Origin: Isoetes taiwanensis
Taxonomy: Eukaryota; Streptophyta; Lycopodiopsida; Isoetales; Isoetaceae
Length of the DNA stretch: 64,000 nucleotides
NCBI GenBank assembly: GCA_021234155.1
Contig: JAJEKV010000002.1
Span: forward strand, 44,011,203-44,075,202
Direction of reading: 5' to 3'
Part shown: positions 49,291-61,169 of the stretch, one piece after another
How positions within the stretch are numbered: the stretch's first letter is position 1
How the letters are laid out: each line of letters opens with the position of its first letter
Notes under the pieces: model-generated
The model's database searches: none
Told to the model about the DNA's origin: nothing
What the model saw: the letters and a program-made list of their open reading frames with translations, nothing else
Made by a program: the position numbers and the translations under genes

Positions 49291-50633
49291 AATTCTTGAA
49301 ATAAAAAAAAAATATATCTAACCTATATATATTCTTATAGAGGGCTGCCTGACGCTGATAATTGGGGCCATCTAGACCTTCTAAACTGACACGTAGCACA
49401 ATGGACGGCCGTGATGGCTTGGTAAATTTTTTTTTCTTGTTCGACATGCTTCCCCAGGTGCTGATTCCGTTGCTGAGTGCCAAGCTTGGTGTCGATGCTC
49501 CAGTGCTTTGGGTATGGCCTAGGTTCTAGTGCTTCAGGTATGGCATGCGATGCGCACAGAGAGAAGGCCATAGCTTCTGTGTCTTTCTGTGTTTTTCAGA
49601 TGGGTTTCCTTCTTCTTCCATTTGATAGTGCCGGAAGAGAGCTCAAAATGCAAGCTGCAAAGTTGCCTCAGGATTTTCCTTTCGTGGGTTCTTTTGCATT
49701 GATAGTCTACATTGGGTGCTGATTGTGGTCTCGTAGGCTACGAGCATGTCACCAAATTATTGCATCTTTAGAAAATCCAGAAGGATGGTAGTCCTATCTC
49801 AATTAGATTCAGCAAGTAGTTTTCAAGTTGTGGAAAGGGACGAGGAACTCAGATTTTATTTGGTTTAAATTGGGCAGACTCCCAAGCTGTGATCTCACAA
49901 TAAAATGGACCAAAATGTTGTTTTTCTATCTTTGTGAAGTGGTTCATGCTTGGACAACAATGCATCCCAGTTTTGTTGTACCTGATGATGCGACTTGACT
50001 CCCTCTTCCTCCCTTCCTCCCAAGGTCTTCGAAAACACTTGACATCTTGAGAGACATTGAAAAGCAAAAGCCCAAAGTGATTTGAACCAGTTGACAATTG
50101 GTTCTTCACAATCTATAAGGTGGATAACAGTGCTTCAACTATGAGACACTTCCTAAAACCTTATCTCTAAGCACATTCTTTTTCATAATCACTGAGAATC
50201 ATTTCTAACAATCATTTCTACGTGGACATTGGCTGGAACACTTCAAATGAGCAAGTCCAGATACATTATGCCAGTTGTAAACAAATAAGTACACTTGGGA
50301 GTTTAACTATCAGCAATGTCATGCTCTACATCTTTTTTGACTGTCAGCATGATCATAGATTAAACACACTATCCATTCGAGGTGTCTATGTATGTTCCAA
50401 AAGTTCATGATTATGTGCCACATTAGCTCCCTCTGCTCTTCATATTCTGAACAGCCGTGCAGACTGGGTTGTGGTCTCCATGGAAGAAGAAACAGCTGAA
50501 ATAGACGGGGGGAACAAGCAGACACTTGAAACCCCGAGCCATGGCCGTATATCATGTGTAGTTACAGATACACATGGTCCAGATATAGAGAACGGATCCA
50601 GATACAAAGAACGCGCACATGAAAGCATCAGTT

Positions 50634-50963
50634 TTTAAGTGCATCTGGGGCCATTGTCACTGCTCTGGCAGGCAAGGAGAATTTGGAAAGAATAGACGAA
50701 GATAAAGTTTCACTTTCCATTGTGCCTTTTGACCTTTTGAACCTAGTAGTAGTAGCGCCATATTTTAAGTGTAGTTTTGCTAACGTGCTACTAGGACTTT
50801 TGCCCAGCATTAATAACTTCACTATGAGGGCTCTCGCTATACCATCATGCCTTGTGTATAATGCTATGGTCTTTAGAGGACCAGACACTGCATCTGTTAT
50901 GCCATTTTTAATGTCTTCGCCCTATTATGAATGCTTAGAAATTTTAATGTCCACTAACAGCTA
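50634..50963 (+). other. Open frame of about 109 codons, unknown
   Basis: The frame is open from before 50683 (ATG) to the stop at 50962-50964 and encodes a fairly hydrophobic sequence (FDLLNLVVVAPYF, FANVLLGLLP). The antisense strand is also open for 86 codons, which weakens the case. No family recognised. Confidence 0.2.
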
Positions 50964-51551
50964 ATGTTCATGCAAAGGACCACAACTAGAAGCAAGATCA
51001 TCCAAATACTCAAGGGCATGAACCTCAATAGAGTAGGGGCCATATAGACGTAAACAATGGAATAAAGCAAGGGCATAGACAATAAAGAAAAAAATTATAG
51101 AAATACATTGCGATTCTTTTAGTGTAGAAGTCTCTCTAGGGCAAAGTGGATACGTGAAAGGTTAAGGTTTAGCATCTTTTTTGGGAAATTATGCCCTTAA
51201 AAAATAGGCCTAATTACTAGAATGGCCTAGTGTTTTATCCTCTAACATTTATATAATACAAGAAATTAGTCGTCGAGAACCTCTTTATCTAAGTGAGTCA
51301 ATAATGAGAAATGTTTGGGGCCTAATAGCTAAAACTAGAAGTCAATATCAATACTGAAGTCATGAAACCTTTGGACATTGGCCCCAAGGGCTATATGATG
51401 TTCTATGAGTTGGAATTGCATAGAACCAAGACCTAGTGTTCTAATATTGATTTGTTGCCAAAAGAATTTATGTTGCAATGTTGGAATATTTTAATGGTTG
51501 GCATTGATTTCAAAGAAATCCATTTAAAAAGGTGATGGCGATGGCCCGAGG

Positions 51552-53151
51552 TTGGGTCTCATAAGATGTGTGGGGGTCCGATTACAGTATATAAAAGGAG
51601 AACTTGAGAGGATGGAACAAGGAATAGCGATCAGTAGCATATACTGGATTGAATTCCCGTTCTTCATGGTCGAATGTGGAAATAATCAGACTGCTTCCCT
51701 TCTCCTCAAACAGGGTACCATTTCCAAAGCCAATACCCAATTCTTCTTTCAGAAATGGTATCCTTCCTTTGACCCTCAAAATTTCTCTGAGCTATACCAT
51801 CCTGCATGGACTTCCCTGCAAGGTCTAAACCCTATGTACTGGAACGAGCAATCTTTGATTACTCTCTTTCAGCAAACTGGCAATGTAATAAGCTGGGAGG
51901 TCTTTCAAGACAAAGCCCCGAGAGTTTGGGCACAGATAGACTTGCTGAAACCAATCCCGGGGGAAATTGAGTTTGTGGATTATTTTGGCAATCCAAAGAC
52001 TCTAAAGTTAGCATGGCAGGAACTTCCCCAGCCATGTCCCACTTGTGGTATCAGACTGCATGGAGGGAAAGTCTGTACGGGAGGAGAAGGAGGGACCAAG
52101 GAAAATCCCAATGGGCAAAATGTAGGGAATCTGCAGAGTACGGGAAAACAGGGAGAAGGTCTGTAGATTACACCAAAATAAGGGAAAACAGGAAAGACAA
52201 AGACAGGACAAAAGACAGAATAAGAATGGCAGTGAAAAAAGGAAAAGAAGAAGACAAAAAATTAGGGAAGAGAGGGAAAAAGAAAAAGCAAGGCTGGAGT
52301 ATGGTAAGAGCTTTGAGAAAAAATTGAAGACAGAATGGAAGAAAAAAGTCCAATTTCTTGAAGATTCAACTAAGGTCAAGGTTCTCAACAATCCACACTC
52401 AAAAGGGAAAGGTGTCTCGGATGGAGATGGACCCCAGCATACCTCTGAGGTAGTCAGGTCCATGGCCCTAACAATAAGAGAACCAGATTTGTCCCATGGC
52501 AAATCTTACTCCTCCTCGGACTCTTCGGAGGGAAAAGATAGAGGGGGACCCAACTCACCTTTTCCTGTGGCAAATATAGATTCTCCTTTTCCAGTTATGG
52601 AGCTTTTTCCTAAAAACTCAGGGAAAATAGACTCGGAACAAGGAATGGAGGTAAACCAGTCCAATCTCGAAAGAGATAAGGGACAAACTGAGCAGGATTT
52701 TACAAATGTTGGGGAACTGGCACTGGACCTTTATACAGATAACTTGAAGAGGACCAGCTTGGAGCAAGACCAGGCGCTAGCTGACCAGGTGGATCTTCAG
52801 CTGAAACTTCAACGAGATACTACAATGGTCGGAGAGCCTAAAGAACTGCAGGGATCTCAACTGAAGGAGATAGTTGAGGAAGATTCGGGTACTCCAGTAA
52901 CAGATGGAATCTTGTTTGTTAGGGAGGGAGACATATTCAAGACCCCAGCTGCTCAGCTGAGGGAATTGAAAGATCCTTCATCTGTCCTTTCAGGGAAATT
53001 CTGGGATGATGAAGATGGAAGTGATGAGGAGAAAGAAAATTCCAATGAGCAATCCTTTGTAACTCCTCTTCCTCAAGTCAAGAAGAGACAGAAAAAGGTA
53101 TATACTCCAAATGAGCATGGGCCTGTCATTCGAAGCTCCAAATTTAAATGA
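51552..53151 (+). pseudogene. LINE ORF1 (RNA-binding protein), frameshifted
   Basis: The first part (51552-52166) has the plant L1 ORF1 layout: HPAWTSLQGLNPMYWNE, RVWAQIDLLKPIPGEIEF, then a CCHC zinc knuckle CPTCGIRLHGGKVC (C-x2-C-x4-H-x4-C). After a frameshift near 52100-52330 the frame continues at 52324-53151 as a charged, disordered tail ending RSSKFK. ORF1 binds the LINE RNA. The start at 51603 (MEQGIA) is also plausible. Confidence 0.85.
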
Positions 53152-56100
53152 GGATTGTTTCATGGAATCTGAGAGGCATTAAGGGTCCCCTGAAGAGGAA
53201 AAGGGCTCTGATTGCTCTCAAGGAAGTTAAGGCAGACATAATCCTGCTCCAGGAACATAGGCTTCCTGCCTTTGAGGCATCCAATCTGGGGAATTGGATC
53301 TTCCCTGATGGGAAGTCCATATGGGCCCCTGCTGATGGCACCAAAGGAGGGATTTGTATTGCTTGGAGTGGACCTAAAAGAGTTGGCTCTTTTTCCCATC
53401 CTTCAGGGAGATGGCAAGTGGTATTCTTGGAAATAGAGAAAGAACTGATGGGCATCATAAATGTTTATGCTTCTACCTCCCCTGAAGAAAGAGAGGAGCA
53501 ATGGAAAAGTATGTCAGATTGGCTTCAGGGGCAGAATACAAGAAATTGGATTTTGAGTGGTGACTTCAACAACACCCCTTCATGGGAACAGAAAGCAGGC
53601 AAGAAGATTAATATGTCAAAGGGGGGAAAGGTTTCAATGGGACAAGTTAATCCATAGTTTTCTTTACCATGCCCCATCCTCTTCCAATGCTTACTCCTGG
53701 AGTAACAAAAGGAAAGGAGCAGACAGGGTGTATTGCCTGTTGGATAGGTATTACACCAACATCTCCACTATTGATGGCTGGGATAATCTGACTGTAACCA
53801 ATGATTGTAGCAATTCCATATCAGATCACTACCCCCAGGTCTTGGATACGGGCATTCTCCCTCAAAAAAAGCTTGATGAAACCCCATTCAAATTCAATGC
53901 CAGCCTACTAAATAATAAAACCTTTTGTGAGGATTTCACAAGGTTTTATTCTTCCTTGGTGTATGTGAATGCAAGTGGATCTATGAAGGAATTCATATGT
54001 AGGAGTAAGCAGATCAAAAATTGGATCAAACAGTGGGGCAGATAATGGACTAAGAAAAGAAGGCAGGAAAAGAATGAGGTTTACATGGAAATGAAAATTG
54101 TGAGACAAAATTTGTTCACAGATAAAGGTAATATATTGTTGCAGCAGAGAGAGGAAACTCTGGAAAGAAAGGTTAAATTGATTGAAGAACATGAGGCAAA
54201 GAGTCTGGCAATCAAAAGCAAGAGTTTGTATATCAATCATATGGATGACTGCAGTTCTAAAATTTTCTTTAGAGCTGCCAAAAGCAGACTAATGAACAAT
54301 GGGATTATCTCTGTCAGAGATGATAATCACCAGGACTTATCTAAAGAGGAGGATATTCAGAATATGTTCTTCAACAAATACAAAGATCTTTTTGCTGCTA
54401 GACAAACAGATGATTGCAAAATGATGGAATTTTTTTATTATCTCGGTCCCAAAGATCAACATATTGATGATAATCAACTTTTGGCAGTACAAATGGAGGA
54501 TGAGATTTGGAGAACCATTAAAAGTATGGCTCATGGGAAAAGCCCTAGGCCTGATGGTTTACCCCCGGAATTCTATGAGCAGTTTTGGACTGTAATTGGT
54601 AAAGATCTTACCACATTCATTCAGGGTGCATGGCAAGTAAAGAAGCTACATCCAGCTATCAATGCTGGCCTAATTGCCTTAGTCCCCAAGGTAGAGAAAC
54701 CTGCCACATTCTCGGATTGGAGGCCAATCTCACTGACAAATGTTACATACAAAATTTTGGCCAAGATTTTTGCTAATAGACTCAAAAAGATCTTACAGGA
54801 GAAGATTAGTAATGTCCAATCAGGTTTTCTCCCTGGGAGGAGTATCCTTGATAACTTCATTGGGGCTTATGAAGGTCTCCATTGGAACAGGTTCACTAAT
54901 CAAGGATGTGTGCTACTCAAGCTGGATTTCAAAAGAGCTTATGATACAATTGACTGGAACTTCCTCAATAGGGCCATGCTGCAACTGGGATTCTCAAAAG
55001 AGGTTTTAAGCAAGGTAACAGGATTCAATGCTACAGGTTGCTCAGCAGTTTTAGTTAATGGCTCCCCTTCTTCTTTCTTTGAGTGCAAAGAGGAGTTAGA
55101 CAGGGTTGCCCTTTGGCCCCTTACCTTTTCCTCATAGTAGCTGAGATGGTCACCAGAATTATCCTGAAAATGCAGCAGAATGGAGAAATCAGTTGCCTCA
55201 AATTACCTGTTGCAAATGAGTCCCTGTCAGTAATGCAGTATGCAGATGACATATTTGTCTTCCTAAAAGAGCAAGGAAATAGCATCCCAAACTTCCTTGC
55301 TGCTATGGATCTATTTGGGGAAGCATCAGGGGGTCTTCCTAAATAAAGATAAGTGTGCAATCATCTCTGATAGCCCAGAAAATAGTATTGAAGGAATTAA
55401 GGTTTGTGGCCATCATACTGCCACAAAGTTATTGGGTCCGCCCCTAGCATTAAACATGAGTCTTCATGGCTTGTGGGAGCCTATAGTTGCAAAAATAAAG
55501 AAGAAGTTACATGTCTATCCCAGATCTCTCTCTCTAGCAGGGAGAGTAGAGATTATTAATAGTGCCATTGCAAGCTCACATGTCTTCTTCTCTTCAGCAA
55601 TAATTGCAGATAAAAAGTCCTATCAGGAATTGGAAGTCATTATGAAAGAATTTATTTGGCAGGGTTCACACATGGTAGGTTGGCAGCACCTAACCCTTCC
55701 TAAGAAAAAAGGAGGATTAGGATGTAAAGATCTGTTCCTTCAAGCACAGGCCTTAGCAGCTAAATTGGTATGGAGGTCAATATTTTCCCAATCAAAATCT
55801 CCTGCCCTGCTCCTAACAAAATTTTGGATTAGTAAAACTTCCTTGCTAGGTAGCCCTTCCACTCCACATCATCTTCCAGATTCTGCCTTTTACCAACTTG
55901 ACCCTTGTTCAGGAACATCTACTATAATGAAAAGGATTATTCAAGCTTGGAACAGAGTTTCTGTATGTTTGAAAGCCCATCCTATAGATAAAGTTTCATA
56001 TGACTTTAATTTCTTCTGGCATCAGGGACTAACAGATGAGGATGATGGATGCTTAACTTTGAAACACCCAAGGAAATATAAGGAGTGGAAAATTAAAGGG

Positions 56101-57130
56101 CTTTGTACAATTGGCAGTATGTCACATGGGACAGTTTGGAAAACCTGGCTGGAAGTTTCCAGTTTGGTAAGGGATTCTGTTTGCAACAGGAATATCTATA
56201 ATGCTTTGACTCATCATCATCATAGGGGAACAGGAGATGAGACAAAGGAATGTAATTGGGCTCTTGATGACAAAGGGTACAATGTAGCTAAGATATATTC
56301 TCTCCTGGTGAGTAGCCAAGGAACAAAAGTATCTAACCAGTGGGGTTGCTCACGGATGCTATTTATGTCATTCAGAAGGGATGGAAATTGCAAAGTGCTA
56401 GGAAAACTATCCTATTCAGATGGCTCCTTTTGAATAAAAGCCTCAAATCCAATGCATATCGAGCCAAATTTAACAGACAAATTTCAGATAGATGCCCTCT
56501 TGGGTGTGGCCAAGCTGAATCTTCTACTCATATTTTCATCTGCCCCTGGCTAACCCCTTTCTGGAATTGGATAGGTACATACATTGGTTTTGTCCCAAAC
56601 ACTGAGCCTGAATTGTTTGAATTTCTTTCATCTGGCTCTGCTTTTTTTATGCACAGTTAGGACTCTTTGTCTTTGGACAATTTGGAAACACAGAAATGGA
56701 GTGGCCATTAATCACCCACAGGCACATTCAAGGTTCGAATACTCGAGCGGTCTACCATGGGCCCGTTACAACTTCCTGGTGAGAAAGGGGCTTCGTTCCT
56801 TCTGGGACCTCCCTAAAATGTCCGCCTTCATGGTGTTTCTTGATCAGATAATCTGTGAGCCACATCAGAAAGATTGTTAAAATATATAGAGAAGAATGAG
56901 TAAAACCCCAGATAGGAGCCCAAGGCATCCCAATTTCTGTCATAGTTAGCACCCTTGAGCAATCTATGTGTCATGGCTGTATCAGCTAGCTCCAATTGAA
57001 GAGTAGTTTTAAGGCAATTGAGATCTGGAGCCGAGTACACCGGCATAAATGGGTAGAAGCGACTACTCATAAACGTCTAGACGGTTTTGCCCAGTTGGTT
57101 AAGGGCATGTCGGTTAGGAACGTCACAGTT

Positions 57131-57143
57131 GGTATCAGAGCAA
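57131..57143 (+). promoter_or_regulatory. tRNA-iMet-like primer-binding motif
   Basis: TTGGTATCAGAGC follows CGTCACAG, which could be an LTR end. About 325 bases later a purine tract (57457-57468) precedes TGTAACGGACC, so this may be the short interior of a non-autonomous LTR element. Confidence 0.5.
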
Positions 57144-57456
57144 TGTTGGATCTTTAGGAGTTGACATGGCAAATCAGAGAGTAAGTTGAGATTGTGGAAT
57201 TATGATGCTAATGGTTTTTCTTTTAGAGACATCAGGAGATGGTATCCTCAGAGGGAGGAGCAGTATCTGGAGGCTTGGTGGTTAGCAATTAAGTGATAAG
57301 GGAGAATTCTCCATGTAAGCGATGGAAGTAACTTTTGACAATGTTGAGGTACAGTTTCCCTTGTAGTTTGGTGAATACATGATCATGATAGTTATAAGGG
57401 ATTTGAGAAGTGCTTTGGATCTATGATTGACCCATGAGGACATGGGTTAATTTTTA

Positions 57457-57468
57457 GAAGGGGAGACT
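57457..57468 (+). promoter_or_regulatory. Polypurine tract-like sequence before TGTAACGG
   Basis: AGAAGGGGAGAC then TGTAACGGACC has the form of a polypurine tract and LTR start. A TATA-like TATTTAAATAT follows within 40 bases. The matching LTR end in the same orientation was not found. Confidence 0.45.
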
Positions 57469-57511
57469 GTAACGGACCTGGCCACTTGATGGGCAGCATG
57501 CGTATTTAAAT

Positions 57512-57556
57512 ATGCATGTATACATGCATGGCATGCATGCATGCGTGCATGCATAT
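57512..57556. repeat. GCAT-type alternating purine-pyrimidine microsatellite
   Basis: ATGCATGTATACATGCATGG... continues as (GCAT)n with a few changes. It could adopt non-B DNA, but that is inference. Confidence 0.85.
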
Positions 57557-60271
57557 GTAGAGAGCTTAAAAGCAAGGGTTTTCTTGTGTTTTTGAGAAGG
57601 AGCCTTGCAAAGCTTTTGTAGGAGGCCAGAGACGAATTGCAGAACATAGAAGGATTCTGTTTGAGACACCAAAGAGGCAAGAGCTTGGAGATCACATCAA
57701 GAACGGCATCAAACATCTTCTTACATGTGAGGTTTTGTTGAGTTAATTTGAGGTACATGGGTTGATATCATTGGATTTATGCATGAATTGATAAGAAGGT
57801 TTGGCTATGTATGTTCGAGAAAGTATGGCATGCAGAAACATCTAGAGAAATGAAAGATGGAATAGAAGCTAATCTAGATGCATGGTAATTATCCTTAAAG
57901 AGCTTGGAGTAGGCCAAAATTGATGCAGGAGGAATCTAGTTGAGAAGTTATGGGTTGCAACAACGGTTTTTTTCATGCAACAGACGGAATCGTCGCCGAC
58001 GGAGCCAGAAGATCTGGAAACATCCCGATATGACATGGAACAGGCCGATTTGGGCATTAGAACCCCGATGCATTGTGGGCAGCTCTGAAAAGTTGCAACC
58101 CGGCCTGTAACCCGATCTGTTTGTTGGTTGTTTCGTTGTTTTACTTGTCCTTTTCCTTGATGTCTTGTTAACAAATGTCATGTACACCTTAAATAAAGTT
58201 ATAAGAAGTGGACAAATAAATATACAAGGAGTATAGGGGAAAGGGCAGGGATCTAGCACAGACTATCCACAATAGTAAGTTCAATACTGATGCAGGAGAT
58301 AGGTCTGATTTGATTATTAGTTATTTAAGTATGCTTTGTTGAATTAAACAAGTTAAGGTCCTAAAGTAACATGAGGCATTGAACGAGTGGTTCCTGGAGA
58401 TGGGGCCTGGTTTTATGGTAAGTTGGCAGAGGCTATATCCAGCTATGGCGGGGTCATGAGGTCCCGTGGATTTTTAAGCCGGCGCAAGATTTGAGTTTCC
58501 ACATTAAGACGCATTAATAAATCTTAAGTTATGGAAAGTGGGTTTTAATTAGAATATTAAAAAACCTTAGCTAACAATGGTTCAAAAAAGAAATAGATGT
58601 TGGAACTTTGGAGATCCGAGAAGTTGGGCCTGGAGAGCAATATGAGGTATATGGAGGTCCAGATGAGGCTATGGCGTGGAGCACCGTTAGTCTAAGTGTA
58701 TACATGTAAGTTTCTAAGTTGTTGCATTGTATTTTATCCAAGGCATTATAGCTAATGGATTATTCCCATGGGAGAATGGTTATGAGGCAGGTATTGCATT
58801 GTGTGGATTAGTAGTATTTTTCCTTGTTCAAAGAAAGCAATGAGGGATGTTTGAGCTACATCAATGATAGCCATGCTTGCGGCTTCATCGACGCGGATTA
58901 GATTGTTTTCATCACCCCGGTCAAGAAGTTTAGCTATCCGACATGGTATTGGATGAGAATTATATGTAAGAAGTATGGTAAGTTACTATGACCAATGGAT
59001 TTATCAGAAGCTAATGTGGAGTTGCATTCCTTAATGGGGGGAATTGCCTTAGCGTAAGCTGTAAGTATTGTGAAAATGCTAAGTATGAGATATACTTCTA
59101 TGTCATTGTAGGGTTCATTGGGAAAGCTACTTCAATGTGTATGGGCAACCCGACAACGGTGATGATCTAGGCACATGTATAGGGAATATTCTAATGAACT
59201 TCACATGTCTTGGTCTTTGCATTGTTCCACTGTTGTCTTGGTATTTGATCATGTCTATTGGAACCTCCGGGGTCGGGCTTCTAGGTTCGGTGGCCTGGGT
59301 TGCTCCGACATGACTCATGTTTCTATGTTCTATGTATTTGTGCTCTGTGACACCGGGCGAAGTTCTCCCGGGCAGGATTGCTACGCTACCAACGCCAGAA
59401 CTCCCATGGTAAGAGGTCCTCCAAAGGCCGACGTGGGTCGAGAGGGTATGCGCATACGAGGTTCACCCCACCACCCGCTATAGGGCTTGGAATGTAAGCT
59501 GGCTGGGCAACATGTCGTTAACGGGGCCTCAGATATAGGGCGGGCCGAGCTTCCCATTGTCCCTGAGCTATGTTTATGATGATTTGGTATTTTGGCTATG
59601 TTCTTTTGCTTCGCTGCTCATGTGTTATATTCCTTTGCATTAGGTTGTCATTGTCTTAGCACCGCGGCTCACGAGGATTTTCCGCCCTGCGGTTTGTGCT
59701 TACCCAAGATTTGCATAGTATTTCCATGCATGCAAACAGCCTGTGGATCCCCACTTAGTCACGAGGACAAACCCCCTGAGTGCATATGTGCAAAGTGAAT
59801 GAGCAAGGCGGTGGTCAAGCTAACGGTAGTAAAGCAGGGCTTGTGGCTCGTGGGTTGAGCGAGAAGATTCTAGAGTTGAATTGCTAGAGTTGGATGTTAT
59901 CTCTATCGAGAATGTTGATTTATCGATGTTGACCTTACCTCGATTATATTGAGTTTATAAACATTTGTTCATTGAATTTGGAGTAAGTAAGTTCAATTGA
60001 AAGAAAGATTTAATTCTTCACCAAAGATTATCAACCTATAATTATAGAAGTTTGACAAGATCCCGAAGTTGCTAGGAGGGTCAACTAGCCACATCAGGAC
60101 GCTCCTTAACCCATTTAACCAAATGGGCAAAACCGTTAGACGCTTATGAGTAGTCGCTTTTACCCATTTATGCCGGTGTTCTCGAACGCCCACAGTAACT
60201 CGAAAGGGTCTACCATGGGCCAAGCATGCCTCTCCCACTAGAACTATGCTCGCCCTCGAAAGCATCCAAGG

Positions 60272-60420
60272 CTATACCGCGGTCACAATGATTACCAAGT
60301 CTTTGCAAATTACCCATACATATAGGCACCCATGGAGACTCGAACCGAGACCGCCTCGATACCAACTGCGACATTCCTAACCGACATGCCCTTAACCAAC
60401 TGGGCAAAACCGTCTAGACG
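60272..60420 (-). repeat. tRNA-like (SINE-type) segment
   Basis: On minus: TTTTGCCCAGTTGGTTAAGGGC (A-box-like with a perfect 4-bp D-stem GCCC/GGGC), then GTTAGGAATGTCGCAG, then CGGTTCGAGTCTCC (B-box-like), then ATGGGTGCC. The acceptor and T stems do not pair well, so it is not an intact tRNA. A long variable region suggests Leu/Ser-type ancestry, weakly. Confidence 0.5.
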
Positions 60421-61169
60421 TTTATGAGTAGTCGCTTCTACCCATTTATGCCGGTGTCTCGGGAACGCCCCACAGGCACATTCAAGGTTCGAATACTCGA
60501 GCGGTCTACCATGGGCCCGTTACAGAAGTTCTCGAAGCACTTTTGTGGGTTAAAACAAAACTGATCATGGTCAGAACTTTGAAGCGTGTACTGGATGATG
60601 AAGATATTTGGCAGTTCAAGCATGAGCTTAAGTATTATTTTGAGGAGAAACTTCGCATCTGTGAATCGTGCCGGGACTCATGGATCCTCCACATTTTGGA
60701 TTCTTCTGCGTATGGGGCTGTGGAGCTGGACTATCTGCTCTTCAAATATACAGACCAGGCATTCGCCATCATCACCTTAGATGGTGTGATTGATGATTGA
60801 GGATGCAGATGCAAAGAACTTTGACAGACTGTAATCCTTAAATGGTTTTTTTATAGTTATGCTATTATCTCTCCTTGCTTTAAAAACCTTTAAAACAGTG
60901 TTTTAATTTTGATAATATTTCCTCCTTTGGAGTGCATGGCCAGTTTTGACTAAGTCATGGCCTATATAACAAGGACTCTTTAGAGTCTCCTTGTTCTTTT
61001 GTATTACTATGTATTTGCATGTAATATAATACCACTGCCGAACTTCAAAAAAAAAAAAAAAGTTTCATAATATCACATAACAATCTCATAAGGACTTGCA
61101 CCATAGGAACTCACACCATAGCAACATGCTAAATAGGAGCATAGTAGCTTTTTAAAAGTCCATAAGAAT

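Larger units (their letters stand above)
56715..60524. mobile_element. Nested insertion block inside the LINE, bounded by a 56-bp direct repeat
   Basis: A 56-bp sequence (CCCACAGGCACATTCAAGG...GGGCCCGTTACA) is present identically at 56715-56770 and 60469-60524, and LINE ORF2 resumes after the second copy. Inside are a tRNA-like repeat in both orientations (57033-57126 plus; 60359-60452 minus, with a second diverged minus copy near 60108-60178), a primer-binding-like TTGGTATCAGAGC (57131-57143), a purine tract AGAAGGGGAGAC before TGTAACGG (57469), and 2.5 kb with LTR-like composition. No coding domain is seen. Several elements may be nested here. Confidence 0.65.
53148..60800 (+). pseudogene. 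LINE ORF2 (endonuclease, reverse transcriptase, zinc finger), broken
   Basis: The ATG at 53148 overlaps the ORF1 stop (ATGA). Endonuclease: SWNLRG, LLQEHR, SGDFNN, then after a frameshift near 53640, SDHYP. An in-frame TAA lies at 54043-54045. RT follows from 54085: DGLPPEF, LIALVPK, WRPISLTN, QSGFLPGRS, LDFKRAYDTIDW, then in another frame RQGCPLAPYLF and YADDIFVF. C-terminal zinc finger is RCPLGCGQAESSTHIFICPW (56510-56570). After the nested insertion the tail resumes at 60525-60800 (EALLWVKTKLIMV...LDGVIDD). Catalytic Asp residues remain, but at least three frame breaks abolish it. Confidence 0.9.
51552..61061 (+). mobile_element. Near full-length L1-type LINE, mutated and split by a nested insertion
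   Basis: ORF1 and ORF2 are followed by a short 3' UTR and a 15-base A run (61047-61061). A nested block, 56715-60524, interrupts the ORF2 tail; without it the LINE is about 5.7 kb, the normal plant L1 size. ORF1 and ORF2 overlap by ATGA. Several frameshifts and a stop make it inactive, but most motifs are intact. The exact 5' end and target duplication were not found. Confidence 0.9.

Noticed and set aside
49477-49722. 81-codon plus frame as a gene
   Set aside because: No family resemblance, no splice context, and the other strand is also open over part of it.
52008-52502. 164-codon minus open frame rich in Phe/Leu/Ser
   Set aside because: It is the antisense of the Lys/Glu-rich LINE ORF1 tail.
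60272-60420. Functional tRNA gene
   Set aside because: Only A- and B-box-like motifs and a D-stem are present; acceptor and T stems do not pair.
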